Notes under the pieces: model-generated
Seen by the model: the letters and a program-made list of their open reading frames with translations, nothing else
Database searches by the model: none
What the model was told of the DNA's origin: nothing
Translations under genes and position numbers: made by a program
DNA from: Dinoroseobacter sp.
GTDB lineage: Bacteria > Pseudomonadota > Alphaproteobacteria > Rhodobacterales > Rhodobacteraceae
Direction of reading: 5' to 3'
Assembly (NCBI GenBank): GCA_030066795.1
Contig: JASJAW010000039.1
Coordinates: 1 to 58,375 of the forward strand
Length of the DNA stretch: 58,375 bases
Part shown: positions 16,778 to 26,129 of the stretch, one piece after another
Numbering within the stretch: the first letter of the stretch is position 1
Layout: each line of letters opens with the position of its first letter

Positions 16778-16799
16778 ATTGCATACGCGTGGATACAAT
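16778..16799. promoter_or_regulatory. Imperfect palindrome, probable GntR operator
   Basis: A 22-bp sequence beginning ATTGCATACGCG and ending GGATACAAT is 16/22 self-complementary. It lies between the divergent GntR (16754) and AbrB-type genes. The ends ATTG...CAAT are perfect. It is consistent with an FCD-GntR operator controlling both genes, by position and symmetry only. Confidence 0.42.
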
Positions 16800-16824
16800 C
16801 GGATGCAAGAGAAAGGCGCGCCCC

Positions 16825-17895
16825 TTGTCCGACCCTGCATCCTCCAACCTGTCGACTGTGCAGCGACGGGCGCTGACCGTCGCGATTGCGACAGGCGGGG
16901 CGGCGCTGTTCTGGGTGCTTGGCTTGCCGCTGCCTTTTCTATTCGGCCCGATGAGCGCATGTCTGATCGCTGCGCTGCTGGGGGCGCCGCTGAAGGGCCT
17001 TGGCGTGGTCTCGGTTGCCGCGCGGACCATCCTTGGGGTCGCGGTCGGTGCCTCGATCACGCCCGAAGTGGTCACCCAGCTGCCCCAGATGGCCGCGTCA
17101 GTCGCACTCGTCCCGGTCTACATTATCCTGATAGGCCTGATCGGCGTGCCGTTCTTTCACAAGGTCTGCGGGTTCGACCGCGTCACGGCGTGGTACGCCT
17201 CGATGCCCGGCGGGCTGCAGGATATGATCATTTTCGGACAGGAGGCCGGGGCAGATGCGCGCGCGTTGTCGCTGATCCACGCCACCCGTGTTCTGATCAT
17301 CATTACGCTGGCTCCGATTATTCTGACCTTTGGTTTCGGCGCAGCGTTGAGCAACCCGATCGGCCAACCGGCGGCAGACCTTCCACTTCACGAAATCGGA
17401 CTGATGGTGCTTGCAGCTCTGATTGGCTGGAAGGGCGGCGAACGGATCGGTCTGTTTGGCGCCTCCATTATCGGGCCGATGATTGTCACCGCGATCCTGT
17501 CGCTGACGGACATGATCCATTTTCGCCCTCCCGCCGAAGCTATCCTGACCGCGCAGTACTTCATCGGGCTGGGGATCGGCGTGGGCTACGTCGGCGTTAC
17601 GCTCTACGAACTGCGCCGGGATGTGCTGGCGGGCGTCGCCTTCGTGATCATTCTGGCGATCCTTGCGGCCATCTTCACCGAGATTGCTGTACTGCTGGGG
17701 CTGGCAAGTCCTGTGAACGCCTTCCTGGCCTTTGCGCCGGGCGGGCAGGCGGAGATGACCGTTCTGGCCATCGTCGTCGGGGCTGATCTGGGCTACGTGA
17801 TCGTGCATCACCTGACCCGTGTGCTTCTGGTCATCACCGGTGCACCGTTGGCGGCAAGGCTGTTTCGGATTAGATCGTCGCCTGACACGCGGTGA
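16825..17895 (+). CDS. AbrB-family integral membrane protein (putative transporter)
   Basis: About 356 residues with roughly ten hydrophobic helices arranged as two similar halves. Both halves carry the family signature (GPMSACLIAALLGAP in the first, GASIIGPMIVTAIL in the second), plus WYASMPGGLQDMIIFGQEAGAD and FAPGGQAEMTVLA. This is the duplicated domain called AbrB or 'ammonia monooxygenase regulator', a membrane protein and not the Bacillus DNA-binding AbrB. The start is probably the TTG at 16825, after AGAAAGG; earlier in-frame starts would put transcription start and operator inside the gene. It is followed by a gamma-glutamyltransferase-like gene, and may import or export that enzyme's substrate. 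Confidence 0.8.
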   Translation: MSDPASSNLSTVQRRALTVAIATGGAALFWVLGLPLPFLFGPMSACLIAALLGAPLKGLGVVSVAARTILGVAVGASITPEVVTQLPQMAASVALVPVYIILIGLIGVPFFHKVCGFDRVTAWYASMPGGLQDMIIFGQEAGADARALSLIHATRVLIIITLAPIILTFGFGAALSNPIGQPAADLPLHEIGLMVLAALIGWKGGERIGLFGASIIGPMIVTAILSLTDMIHFRPPAEAILTAQYFIGLGIGVGYVGVTLYELRRDVLAGVAFVIILAILAAIFTEIAVLLGLASPVNAFLAFAPGGQAEMTVLAIVVGADLGYVIVHHLTRVLLVITGAPLAARLFRIRSSPDTR

Positions 17896-17912
17896 CCCTT
17901 GGGGAGGGGGAA

Positions 17913-19703
17913 ATGACATTCACGACACGGCCCGAATTGAAGGGCAGCTTTGGGATGTGCGCCTCGACGCACTGGATCGCCTCCGCCGTGGGGATGAAAC
18001 TTCTCGAAGCCGGCGGCACAGCGACCGACGCTGCGGTTGGCATGGCGTTCGTCCTGAACGTGGTCGAGCCGCATCTGAACGGGCCTTTGGGTGACATGCC
18101 CGCCATGGTCTGGCCCGCGGATGCGGACGCGCCCGTGGTCTATTGCGGGCAAGGGCCCGCGCCGGCCGGTGCAACCATCGCGCATTACCGTGCCGAGGGT
18201 ATCGAGGTCATCCCGGGCTCAGGTCTGCTGGCGACCGTTATTCCGGGCGCATTTGATGCGCTGATGCTGATGTTGCGCGATCACGGGCGGTTGTCGCTGC
18301 GCGAGGTGATGGAGCCTGCGATCTATTATGCCGACCATGGCCACCCGATGCTGCCGCGCGTGGCTGCAGAGATCGAAAACCTGAGCGAGGTATTCCGGCA
18401 GGAATGGCCGACCTCGGCGCCGGTCTGGCTGCCGGGGGGGCAAGCACCCGTGGCCAATGAGCTCTTCCGGAACCCGGATCTTGCCGCCTACTGGAAACGT
18501 CTCGTCGTAGAAGCCGAGGCTACAAAAGGCCGGGAAGCCCAGATCGAGGCAGCGCGCCGCGCGTTCTACGAAGGTTTTGTCGCCGAGGCGATTGACGATT
18601 ACATGCGCGACGCCTGCGTGATCGACGCAACCGGAGAGCGTCGGAAGGGCGTTTTAAACGGACAGGACATGGCGGGTTGGCGCGCGACAACCGAAGCGCC
18701 GATCTACGCCGACACCCATGGCTCCCGGGTCTGGAAATGCGGCGCCTGGAACCAGGGGCCTGCGCTCTTGCAGGCATTGCGGATCCTTGAACATGACCCG
18801 CTTGGCGATCTCGATCCCCGTGGAGACGAATTCGTCCATCTTGCAGTCGAGGCGCTGAAACTCGCCTTTGCCGATCGGGAAGCGTATTACGGCGATCCAG
18901 ACTTCTCGGACATACCGATGGATACTCTTCTGTCGCCGGACTACGCGCGTGCGAGACGGGCTCAGATTGGCGAGGACGCTTCGCTTGAGCAACGTCCCGG
19001 CAGCATCACTGGCTTCGAACATCAGGTGGCGGCATTTCTCGAGCGCGCGGCACGCCCGCTGGTGAAGGACACGGGCATTGGTTCAGGCGAGCCGACCATG
19101 GCACATCTGACAAATCAGGACCGCGACACGGTGCATATCGATGTCATCGACCAGTGGGGCAACGCGGTGTCAGCCACGCCTTCGGGGGGGTGGCTCAAAT
19201 CGAACCCGGTGATCCCGGGTCTGGGGGTGCCTCTGAATTCGAGGGCGCAGATGTTCTGGCTCGATGAAGGGCTGCCCACGTCGCTTGCACCGGGTCGGCG
19301 CCCGCGTACGACGCTCTCGCCCTCGATGGCGCGGATGGCCGACGGCACACGCCTCGCGTTCGGGACGCCCGGCGGGGACCAGCAAGACCAGTGGCAGCTC
19401 ACCTTCCTGCTGCGCCACATTCACCACGGCCTGAACCTGCAGGAAGCGATCGACGCACCGCTGTTCCATACCGCCCATTTGCAGGCAAGTTTTTTCCCTC
19501 GTGGCACACGGCCCGGCCATTTGATGATCGAACCCGCCATCGGACAGGAGGCGATCGCAAAGCTCGCCGCGCGCGGGCACCGGGTGGAAGTTACTGAGCC
19601 CTGGGCCGCTGGGCGTCTGAGCGCCGCGAGCCGCCGTCCGGACGGGATGCTAAAAGCGGCGGCGACCCCGCGCCTGATGCAGGCTTACGCGGTCGGACGT
19701 TAG
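17913..19703 (+). CDS. Gamma-glutamyltransferase-family enzyme without signal peptide
   Basis: A 596-residue Ntn-hydrolase of the gamma-glutamyltranspeptidase family. The large-subunit start is GMCASTHWIASAVGMKLLEAGGTATDAAVG, and the nucleophile threonine that starts the small subunit after self-cleavage is probably the T in QDRDTVHIDVIDQWGN. The later SATPSGG and FGTPGGDQ motifs fit. The ATG at 17913 follows GGGGAGGGGG. Unlike typical periplasmic GGTs there is no signal peptide, so it is probably cytoplasmic. Family members also include cephalosporin and other amide acylases, so the substrate is open. It follows the AbrB-type gene by 17 nt and overlaps the convergent tctE by 4 bp. Confidence 0.88.
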   Translation: MTFTTRPELKGSFGMCASTHWIASAVGMKLLEAGGTATDAAVGMAFVLNVVEPHLNGPLGDMPAMVWPADADAPVVYCGQGPAPAGATIAHYRAEGIEVIPGSGLLATVIPGAFDALMLMLRDHGRLSLREVMEPAIYYADHGHPMLPRVAAEIENLSEVFRQEWPTSAPVWLPGGQAPVANELFRNPDLAAYWKRLVVEAEATKGREAQIEAARRAFYEGFVAEAIDDYMRDACVIDATGERRKGVLNGQDMAGWRATTEAPIYADTHGSRVWKCGAWNQGPALLQALRILEHDPLGDLDPRGDEFVHLAVEALKLAFADREAYYGDPDFSDIPMDTLLSPDYARARRAQIGEDASLEQRPGSITGFEHQVAAFLERAARPLVKDTGIGSGEPTMAHLTNQDRDTVHIDVIDQWGNAVSATPSGGWLKSNPVIPGLGVPLNSRAQMFWLDEGLPTSLAPGRRPRTTLSPSMARMADGTRLAFGTPGGDQQDQWQLTFLLRHIHHGLNLQEAIDAPLFHTAHLQASFFPRGTRPGHLMIEPAIGQEAIAKLAARGHRVEVTEPWAAGRLSAASRRPDGMLKAAATPRLMQAYAVGR

Positions 19704-21061
19704 GAAGCCGGCAGGATCAGAGAAACCCCGAGCCCTGGTGGATCTGTGTTCAGCGCGATTCGACCCCCATGGCGCTCGGCGACGGCTTGCGCGATGGACA
19801 GGCCCAACCCGCTCCCGTCTCCGGGGCCGACCTGGCCAAACCGCGACAGCACCACAGGCACATCGGTTTCGGTGACGCCCTGACCGTCATCCGCGACGGT
19901 TAATACCACCTCGTGATCCATGCGCTTGGCGCTTAGGGTGATGCGCTGCAGCTGGTCGCCGCCATGGCGCTGGGCATTATCAACAAGGTTGGTAAGCGCC
20001 TCGCGTAGCATAATGGCGTCTCCGCTTACCATGACCGGAGCTTTGTCTTCCGGCGTATCCAGCGCCACGCCTGCATCGGCAATTCTGCGGGCGTGAGCTT
20101 CAGAAACCTCAGAGATCAGTTTGTTCAAATCTACAGCCGTGTCGGCCATATGCTCCGGATCGGCCTGCATCCTTTCGAGTGTTAGAAGCTTGTTGGCGAG
20201 GTCGCTGGTGCGTTGCGCAGACGCAACGAGTTCTCGTGCGCGGGATCGCGTGGCCTCTGGCGTGGGCGCAGAGGCTACGGCCTCGGCCATCGCCAGCACA
20301 CCCGCAAGCGGATTGCGCAATTGGTGCGCTGCGTTTGAGATAAACTCCTTCTGCGCGGTCATTGTGGCATCGACTTGACGGAACAGCGAATTGAGCCGCT
20401 CGACCAAACCTTGGGTTTCCTGTGGCACAGCGCGTTGGATCGGTCGCAGATCCCCGGATGAGCGCGCTGAGATCGCGTCCTCCAGATCGAGCAACGGGCG
20501 CAGGCCAAGCCGAACCCCGAACCAGACAACACAAGCAACAGACCCGATCAGAATGGCCATGATAAAGAAAGAACGCTTCGACAGGTCCTGTACAAACGCC
20601 TCGCGCAGGTCCACATCCTGCCAAACCGTATAAGTAAAGAGACCGCTGATCCCGCCAATCGTGGCATTGTCCCGCAAGCGTAGGACGCGGACATCGCGAC
20701 CGTAGTATTGAGCGGTATAAAATTCAGATCCCTCAGATGGCAGAGCACCTCGATCAATTGGGACAGGTGGCGTGGCATAGCCCGTCACAAAAACCCCATC
20801 CGGGGCGTAGACATGGTAAAAAACCTGACCGCCAGACGTGTCGCGCAGGCGGTCGCGTGCTTCAATGGACAGCGCATCGCCGCTGGTCCGCGCGATATCT
20901 GCCGAGATGGCAAGCGCCGCGCTCAACAGACTGCGGTCAAAAATTTCACCTGCTTTATCGCGTGCGTCGTTCACCTGCCAGGCTGACACGGCCCCCGCGA
21001 TTGCCAGAAGCGGAATCAGAATGATCAGCGTCAAACGCAGCCGCAAAGAAGCGGAAGTCAT
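19700..21061 (-). CDS. tctE: TctE-like sensor histidine kinase
   Basis: A 453-residue membrane kinase. An N-terminal helix (about 8-25) and a second near 165-185 flank a periplasmic sensor domain (2CSK-N/TctE type). The catalytic core has the H-box FISNAAHQLRNPLAG, N-box LTNLVDNAQRHG, G1 VADDGQGVTE and G2 GDGSGLGLSIAQ. It overlaps the upstream response-regulator gene by ATGA. With the divergent TTT operon next to it, it most likely senses an external carboxylate and activates TctD to induce that transporter, as TctDE does for tricarboxylates in enterobacteria. Confidence 0.9.
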   Translation of the reverse strand: MTSASLRLRLTLIILIPLLAIAGAVSAWQVNDARDKAGEIFDRSLLSAALAISADIARTSGDALSIEARDRLRDTSGGQVFYHVYAPDGVFVTGYATPPVPIDRGALPSEGSEFYTAQYYGRDVRVLRLRDNATIGGISGLFTYTVWQDVDLREAFVQDLSKRSFFIMAILIGSVACVVWFGVRLGLRPLLDLEDAISARSSGDLRPIQRAVPQETQGLVERLNSLFRQVDATMTAQKEFISNAAHQLRNPLAGVLAMAEAVASAPTPEATRSRARELVASAQRTSDLANKLLTLERMQADPEHMADTAVDLNKLISEVSEAHARRIADAGVALDTPEDKAPVMVSGDAIMLREALTNLVDNAQRHGGDQLQRITLSAKRMDHEVVLTVADDGQGVTETDVPVVLSRFGQVGPGDGSGLGLSIAQAVAERHGGRIALNTDPPGLGVSLILPAS

Positions 21062-21732
21062 CGGGTCATCTCCGTCACCAAGGCGTAGCCAAGGCCACGC
21101 TGGACGCGGATTGCGAGACCATGGGGTTTGAGCCGCTTGCGCAACCGCGAAACATGCACTTCGATTGCGCCTTCATCGACATCCGCGCCGGTGCCATAAA
21201 CGTTTTCAAGCAGCCCTGTCTTGGAAACTGTTCTCCCCTGTGCCGTCAGTAGTGCTTCAAGGACGGCAACCTCCCGGCGGGGCAGAGGCTCAGTGACCCC
21301 GTTCAGCTTCACCTGCCGTGCGCTGAGGTCGAAAGACAACGGACCCAGCGTCAGCACATCGCGCAATTCCCTATCCTGCCGACGTCCGAGGGCACGCACA
21401 CGCGCCTCTAACTCGTCCATGTCGAAGGGCTTGATCAGATAATCGTCCGCCCCGGCATCAAGACCCTTTACGCGGTCCTCGGTCTCGGAGCGCGCAGTTA
21501 GCAGAATTACCGGGCGGCCATCTCCGCGCGCCCGCATATTGCGGAGCACCGACAAGCCGTCGAGCCCAGGAAGGTTGATGTCGAGGATAATCACATCGCC
21601 GCCGGACGCGCGCAGGAATTCGTCGGCCTGCGCACCATCTGCAATCACGTCCACCGCGTGACCCGAGTCCTGCATGCGGTAAGTGATCCCCTTGGCGAGG
21701 CTTTCGTTATCCTCAACCAGAACGATGTGCAC
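21058..21732 (-). CDS. tctD: TctD-like response regulator (OmpR/PhoB family)
   Basis: A 224-residue response regulator. The receiver domain starts IVLVEDNESLAKG and carries the phospho-acceptor aspartate in DVIILDINLPGLDG and the conserved Lys in YLIKPFDMDEL. The C-terminal OmpR-type winged helix includes RRQDRELRDVLTLGPL and EVHVSRLRKRLKPHG. The GTG at 21732, right after GGGAGGAAAAAA, gives the normal domain start; longer readings only add unrelated residues. It is divergent from the second tctC and is expected to bind the 122-bp gap between them. Confidence 0.92.
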   Translation of the reverse strand: MHIVLVEDNESLAKGITYRMQDSGHAVDVIADGAQADEFLRASGGDVIILDINLPGLDGLSVLRNMRARGDGRPVILLTARSETEDRVKGLDAGADDYLIKPFDMDELEARVRALGRRQDRELRDVLTLGPLSFDLSARQVKLNGVTEPLPRREVAVLEALLTAQGRTVSKTGLLENVYGTGADVDEGAIEVHVSRLRKRLKPHGLAIRVQRGLGYALVTEMTR

Positions 21733-21854
21733 TTTTTTCCTCCCGTAAGCTTGACGAAAGGTTCGCAAGAGAGAGTGATGGCATCAAGTGGGGAGTTTCC
21801 CTGCTTTGGTGATGACAAAAATGCGCGCACACCTCGCGCAATGGGAGGAAAAAT
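21733..21854. promoter_or_regulatory. Divergent tctD/tctC promoter region
   Basis: The 122-bp gap between the divergent response-regulator and binding-protein genes must contain both promoters and the likely TctD binding sites. Both genes have GGGAGG ribosome-binding sites at its ends. I could not identify a clear direct repeat or sigma-factor box by eye, so only the general role is asserted. Confidence 0.5.
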
Positions 21855-22970
21855 ATGACAATCAAGAACACCACGCGCCGCGTGGCACTTGGCGCTGTCG
21901 CGGCCGCCGCGACAGTGGCGCTGACTGCGACCACGGCCATCTCGGGCGGCCATGGCGGCGTTGATATGTCCGGCAAGACAATCGAGTTTGTCATTCCGTT
22001 CTCGGAATCCGGTGGCTCGGCGCGCTGGGCAAACTTCTATGCACCGCTGCTGAGCGAGGCGCTGCCCGGCAACCCGACCGTTGTCGTACGCTATCGCCCG
22101 GGCGCAGGCTCCACCGCAGGCGCCAACTGGTTCCAGGAGCAGGACGTCAACGATGGCACGCTGATCTTCGGGACCTCCGGATCCACCCAGTTCCCATATC
22201 TGCTGGGCGATCCACGCGTGCGCTACGAATATGACGACTGGCAGGTCGTACTGGCCTCCGGCGTTGGTGGCGTCTCCTACCTGCCGCCCGACATGGCCGC
22301 TAAAATGGACGGTCTCGATGCAACCGGCCTTCAGGGCGACGATTTCATCTGGGGCAGCCAGGGGGCAACGCGCCTGGACCTCGTGGCCAATCTCGCTTGG
22401 AAGATGCTCGGCATGACCGTTGATCCGGTCTTCGGCATCGAAGGGCGCGGCGATGGCCGTCTGATGTTCGAACGCGGCGAAGCCAATATCGACTATCAGA
22501 CCTCGCCTGCGTACCTGCGCTCGGTGGTGCCGCTGGTAGAGCAGGGTCTCGCTGTTCCGATGATGACCTGGGGTTCGCTGGATGACGCGGGCAATATCGT
22601 GCGCGATCCGACCTTCCCGGATATCCCGACATTCAAAGAGGTCTGCGAGGCAACCCCGGCTTGCGAGACATCCGGTGATGCGTGGGAAGCCTGGAAAGCG
22701 TTCTTCATCGCCGGTTTCCCCGCGCAGAAGATGGTGTTCCTGCCCAACGGTGCGGATGCTGATGTAGTGGCAACCTTCTCCAAGGCGTTCCAGGACGTGC
22801 ATGCACGCGACGATTTCGCTGAACTGTCTGCAAAAACGCTCGGCATCTATCCGCAGATGACTGAAGACGCGGCGCAGAAAGCCAAGGACCTGGCAACTGG
22901 TGTGCCGGACAGCGCGAAAGCCTTCGTCGTGAACTGGCTTCAGGAAGACTACGGCGTTTCGCTCAACTGA
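21855..22970 (+). CDS. tctC: TTT substrate-binding protein (TctC family, long form)
   Basis: A 371-residue exported binding protein, about 45 residues longer than the paralogue at 2114. The N-terminus has a twin arginine followed by an alanine-rich hydrophobic stretch (residues 8-30), a signal peptide of Sec or weak Tat type. Mature motifs of the family include EFVIPFSESGGSARWANFYA, YRPGAGSTAGANWFQ and FGTSGSTQFPYLL. The long form and the EEC-type cysteines near the C-terminus (EVCEATPACET) suggest a subfamily distinct from Bug receptors. It is the first gene of the TctDE-linked operon and is followed by a hairpin. Confidence 0.9.
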   Translation: MTIKNTTRRVALGAVAAAATVALTATTAISGGHGGVDMSGKTIEFVIPFSESGGSARWANFYAPLLSEALPGNPTVVVRYRPGAGSTAGANWFQEQDVNDGTLIFGTSGSTQFPYLLGDPRVRYEYDDWQVVLASGVGGVSYLPPDMAAKMDGLDATGLQGDDFIWGSQGATRLDLVANLAWKMLGMTVDPVFGIEGRGDGRLMFERGEANIDYQTSPAYLRSVVPLVEQGLAVPMMTWGSLDDAGNIVRDPTFPDIPTFKEVCEATPACETSGDAWEAWKAFFIAGFPAQKMVFLPNGADADVVATFSKAFQDVHARDDFAELSAKTLGIYPQMTEDAAQKAKDLATGVPDSAKAFVVNWLQEDYGVSLN

Positions 22971-22981
22971 CGAAACGCTGC

Positions 22982-23009
22982 GGCCCGGCGCACCCCATCG
23001 CGCCGGGCC
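22982..23009 (+). terminator. Intercistronic hairpin after second tctC
   Basis: A 10-bp perfect stem GGCCCGGCGC/GCGCCGGGCC with an 8-nt loop starts 11 nt after the tctC stop. Only a weak ATTT follows. Its place and sequence match the element after the first tctC, so it probably caps or attenuates the mRNA between receptor and permease genes instead of fully terminating it. Confidence 0.65.
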
Positions 23010-23031
23010 ATTTGCATAAGGCAACGGTCCC

Positions 23032-25047
23032 ATGGAAATCTTCGCAACCGCGCTCCCGGCTCTGGGAGAGGCGCTGGTCCTGATCTTTCAGCCCCAGCAA
23101 ATCATGTATCTTGTGCTGGGCGTGTTGCTTGGCTTGTCCGTTGGTGTGTTCCCCGGGCTGGGTGGCATCGCGGGCCTGTCGCTTGTTCTGCCCTTCATTT
23201 TCGGGATGGACCCGGTCTCAGGTCTGGCCCTCATGGTGGGCCTGATCGCGGTTGTTCCGACATCAGACACCTTTGCCTCCGTGCTGTTGGGGATACCCGG
23301 CTCGACCGCCAGTCAGGCGACGGTGCTGGATGGCTTCCCCTTGTCAAAGAAAGGCGAGGCGGCGCGGGCCTTGTCGGCTGCATTTATCTCATCGCTCTTT
23401 GGTGGGCTGCTCGGCGCAATCGTTCTGACCTTCTTTCTGCTGATTGCGCGGCCGTTGATCCTGGCCTTCGGGCTTCCCGAAATGCTGATGATCACCGTTC
23501 TCGGCCTGTCGATGGTGGCCATTCTGGCTGGTCGCATTCCTTTAAAAGGGGTCGCCGCGGCCGGTCTGGGGCTTCTGTTCGGAACCATCGGTGAATCTGA
23601 TGCCTCCGGCAGTCTGCGGATGGCGAGCTATGATATTCCTTACCTTGTCGACGGATTGAAGCTGGTCATTGTTGGCCTTGGCATTTTCGCGGTCCCTGAG
23701 ATTGTTGCGCTGCTAAGGCAAGACCGGGCGATCTCCAAATCCGGCGGGCTTGGGTCTGGCTGGCTAAAGGGGATCGCGGACTGGTTTGCGAACCTGTGGC
23801 TCTCGATCCGCTCTGCCATTATCGGCGTGATTGTCGGTGTGATCCCGGGTCTTGGCGGCTCTGTCGTTGACTGGATCACCTATGGCTTCACCGTCCAAAG
23901 CGCCAAAGACAAGTCGCAATTCGGGAAAGGCGACATTCGCGGCGTAATCGGGCCGGAAAGCTCCAATAACGCGAAAGAGGGCGGGGGGCTTGTACCAACG
24001 CTGATCTTTGGCATTCCCGGTTCCGGCTCCATGGCCGTGTTCCTCGGCGGTATCGCGCTGCTCGGGTACGACCCCGGCCCGCATATGGTGCGCCATAATC
24101 TTGATATCACTTACACCATCGTCTGGTCGCTGGCGCTGGCGAATGTGATCGGCGCAGGACTTTGCATCTTGCTGTCGGGTCAGATCGCACGCCTGACGAC
24201 GATCCGCTTCACGCTGGTGGCACCTTTCCTGTTCACGATCATCGCGTTCGCGGCGTTCCAGTCGAGCCAGACACTTGCCGACCTCGCAGCCCTTCTGGCG
24301 ATCGGGGTGATCGGCATTATGCTGCGCCGGTTCGAATGGTCGCGCCCGGCCTTCCTGATCGGGTTCGTTCTGTCGAGCCAGGCAGAAAGCTTCGCCAATC
24401 AGGCGGTGCAGATCGCAACCGTCCGCTTCAAGCGCGATTTCTGGAACGGCATGGAATACATCGGTTCGCCCATCGTGATCGCGATCCTTCTCTTGACGAT
24501 CCTGTCGGTCTATATCGGGATCAAGCAGGGCAAGCAGATCCTCGGCAATTCGACCCCGCCGGTTGGAGACAAGCGGGCGCCGTTTCTGTTCCTGTTGGCC
24601 GTAACGGGCTATACCGCCGTCGCGATTTGGGACTCTGCGCAGATCTCAGTTCTGCGTGACAAGATCTTTCCAATCACGGTGGGGCTTGTGACGCTCGTTT
24701 CCTGCGGTGTTTTGATTATGCGTATGATGACTGCACCGGCATCCGACCCGGTCTTCGCCGACTTGGAAGCCGGGGACGAAGACGGCGCTGCGCCGCACGG
24801 GCTGTGGGGCACTCTGGCGTGGTTTGGGTTTTTACTGGGGCTTGCTTCGCTTGTCGGCTTCATCATTGCGCTGACGATTTTCTTCATAGCCTTCCTGCGT
24901 ATGCGCGCCGGTGTCAGCTGGATGCAGACCGGCATCCTGACGACGGCTGCGGTCGGGCTGATGTGTTTCCTTGGCGGCGTGCTGGGGCGCGATTTCCCGC
25001 CAGGGCTGCTGCAAGAGTATGTTGATCTTCCATGGCCACTGACATGA
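23032..25047 (+). CDS. tctA: Fused TTT permease, TctA-TctB
   Basis: A 671-residue membrane protein. Residues 1 to about 505 are a complete TctA: GVFPGLGGIAGLSLVLPFIFGMDP, LLGIPGSTASQATVLDGFP, GVIPGLGGSVVDWITYG and GPESSNNAKEGGGLVPTL. The remaining 160 residues contain four more hydrophobic helices with the TctB-like RDKIFPITVGL and FPPGLLQEY motifs, so the small subunit is fused to the C-terminus. In the first system tctB and tctA are separate and in the opposite order. The next gene overlaps its stop by 4 bp. Confidence 0.92.
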   Translation: MEIFATALPALGEALVLIFQPQQIMYLVLGVLLGLSVGVFPGLGGIAGLSLVLPFIFGMDPVSGLALMVGLIAVVPTSDTFASVLLGIPGSTASQATVLDGFPLSKKGEAARALSAAFISSLFGGLLGAIVLTFFLLIARPLILAFGLPEMLMITVLGLSMVAILAGRIPLKGVAAAGLGLLFGTIGESDASGSLRMASYDIPYLVDGLKLVIVGLGIFAVPEIVALLRQDRAISKSGGLGSGWLKGIADWFANLWLSIRSAIIGVIVGVIPGLGGSVVDWITYGFTVQSAKDKSQFGKGDIRGVIGPESSNNAKEGGGLVPTLIFGIPGSGSMAVFLGGIALLGYDPGPHMVRHNLDITYTIVWSLALANVIGAGLCILLSGQIARLTTIRFTLVAPFLFTIIAFAAFQSSQTLADLAALLAIGVIGIMLRRFEWSRPAFLIGFVLSSQAESFANQAVQIATVRFKRDFWNGMEYIGSPIVIAILLLTILSVYIGIKQGKQILGNSTPPVGDKRAPFLFLLAVTGYTAVAIWDSAQISVLRDKIFPITVGLVTLVSCGVLIMRMMTAPASDPVFADLEAGDEDGAAPHGLWGTLAWFGFLLGLASLVGFIIALTIFFIAFLRMRAGVSWMQTGILTTAAVGLMCFLGGVLGRDFPPGLLQEYVDLPWPLT

Positions 25048-26129
25048 CCCAGATACCGATCCCTTATCTTTTCCTGCGCGGGGGTACCTCGCGCGGGCCT
25101 TATTTCAATCGTGCCGACCTGCCTGAGGACGAAGCCACGCTCTCGCGCGTACTTGCTGCTGCTGTGGGAGCGGGCCACCCCAACAATATCGACGGTCTCG
25201 GTGGCGGTGTCGCTGTGACTACCAAAGTCGCCATGCTCAGCCCGTCTGAGGACCCGGCGGCGGATGTCGATTATTTCTTCGCGCAGGTTTCGGTCAATGA
25301 GCCGCTCGTCGATTACAAGCCGACCTGCGGAAACATCCTCGTTGGCGTTGGACCCGCCGCAGTCGAGATGGGTATCTTACCTGCGCGCGATGGGGTGACC
25401 CCTGTTCGAATTAGGGCGGTGAATACCGGAGCGCTTGTGGAGGCTGAAGTGCAGACACCGGGCGGAAAGGTGAACTATGCGGGCGAGGTGGCGATCGATG
25501 GGGTGGGGGGCACCGCTGCACCGGTGACACTCAACTTCCTTGACGTGGTCGGGTCCAAAACCGGCGCGATGTTTCCAACCGGCAACAAGATCGACGTGAT
25601 CGACGGGGTGGAGGTGTCCTGCGTGGATGTCGCCATGCCAATGATGATCGCCCGCGCCGCGGATCTGGGTGTTACCGGGTATGAAGACAAGGCGTCTCTG
25701 GACGTGGACAAGGACCTCTTCTCTCGGATGGAGGCCTTGCGGCTGAAAGCGGGTGAGTTGATGGGGATGGGCGATGTGACCCAGTCCGTGACGCCTAAGA
25801 TCGGATTACTGGCACCACCACGCGCGGGGGGGCATTTCGCGACGCGCTATTTCATGCCGTGGCAAACCCACCCGACGCTCGCGGTCACGGGCTCTCAGTG
25901 CCTCGCAGCCTGCGCCTTGGCGCAAGGCACCGTCGCAGAGGGTATCGCTCGGCCGATCGCAGGCTCTCCTGCAGTTGTCATTATTGAACATCCCGTCGGA
26001 AGTATGGAGGTCACCGTTGCGTTCGACCGCACAGATTCCGATATCTTGTTTCATTCTGCTGGGTTGGTGCGTACGGCGCGCCTGATCGCCCGTGGAGAAT
26101 TGATGATCCCGAAGGAGGTTCTCGAATGA
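25044..26129 (+). CDS. PrpF/4-oxalomesaconate tautomerase-like isomerase (second copy)
   Basis: A 361-residue PrpF-family protein, paralogous to the one at 13105. The N-terminus is PYLFLRGGTSRGPYF, followed by DGLGGGVAVTTKVAMLSPS, the cysteine motif KPTCGNILVGVGPAAVE, and APPRAGGHFATRYF. The ATG at 25044 overlaps the permease stop as ATGA; an in-frame ATG at 25032 is possible. Direct coupling to a carboxylate permease suggests isomerisation of the imported substrate as the first metabolic step. The next gene also overlaps by ATGA. Confidence 0.88.
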   Translation: MTQIPIPYLFLRGGTSRGPYFNRADLPEDEATLSRVLAAAVGAGHPNNIDGLGGGVAVTTKVAMLSPSEDPAADVDYFFAQVSVNEPLVDYKPTCGNILVGVGPAAVEMGILPARDGVTPVRIRAVNTGALVEAEVQTPGGKVNYAGEVAIDGVGGTAAPVTLNFLDVVGSKTGAMFPTGNKIDVIDGVEVSCVDVAMPMMIARAADLGVTGYEDKASLDVDKDLFSRMEALRLKAGELMGMGDVTQSVTPKIGLLAPPRAGGHFATRYFMPWQTHPTLAVTGSQCLAACALAQGTVAEGIARPIAGSPAVVIIEHPVGSMEVTVAFDRTDSDILFHSAGLVRTARLIARGELMIPKEVLE

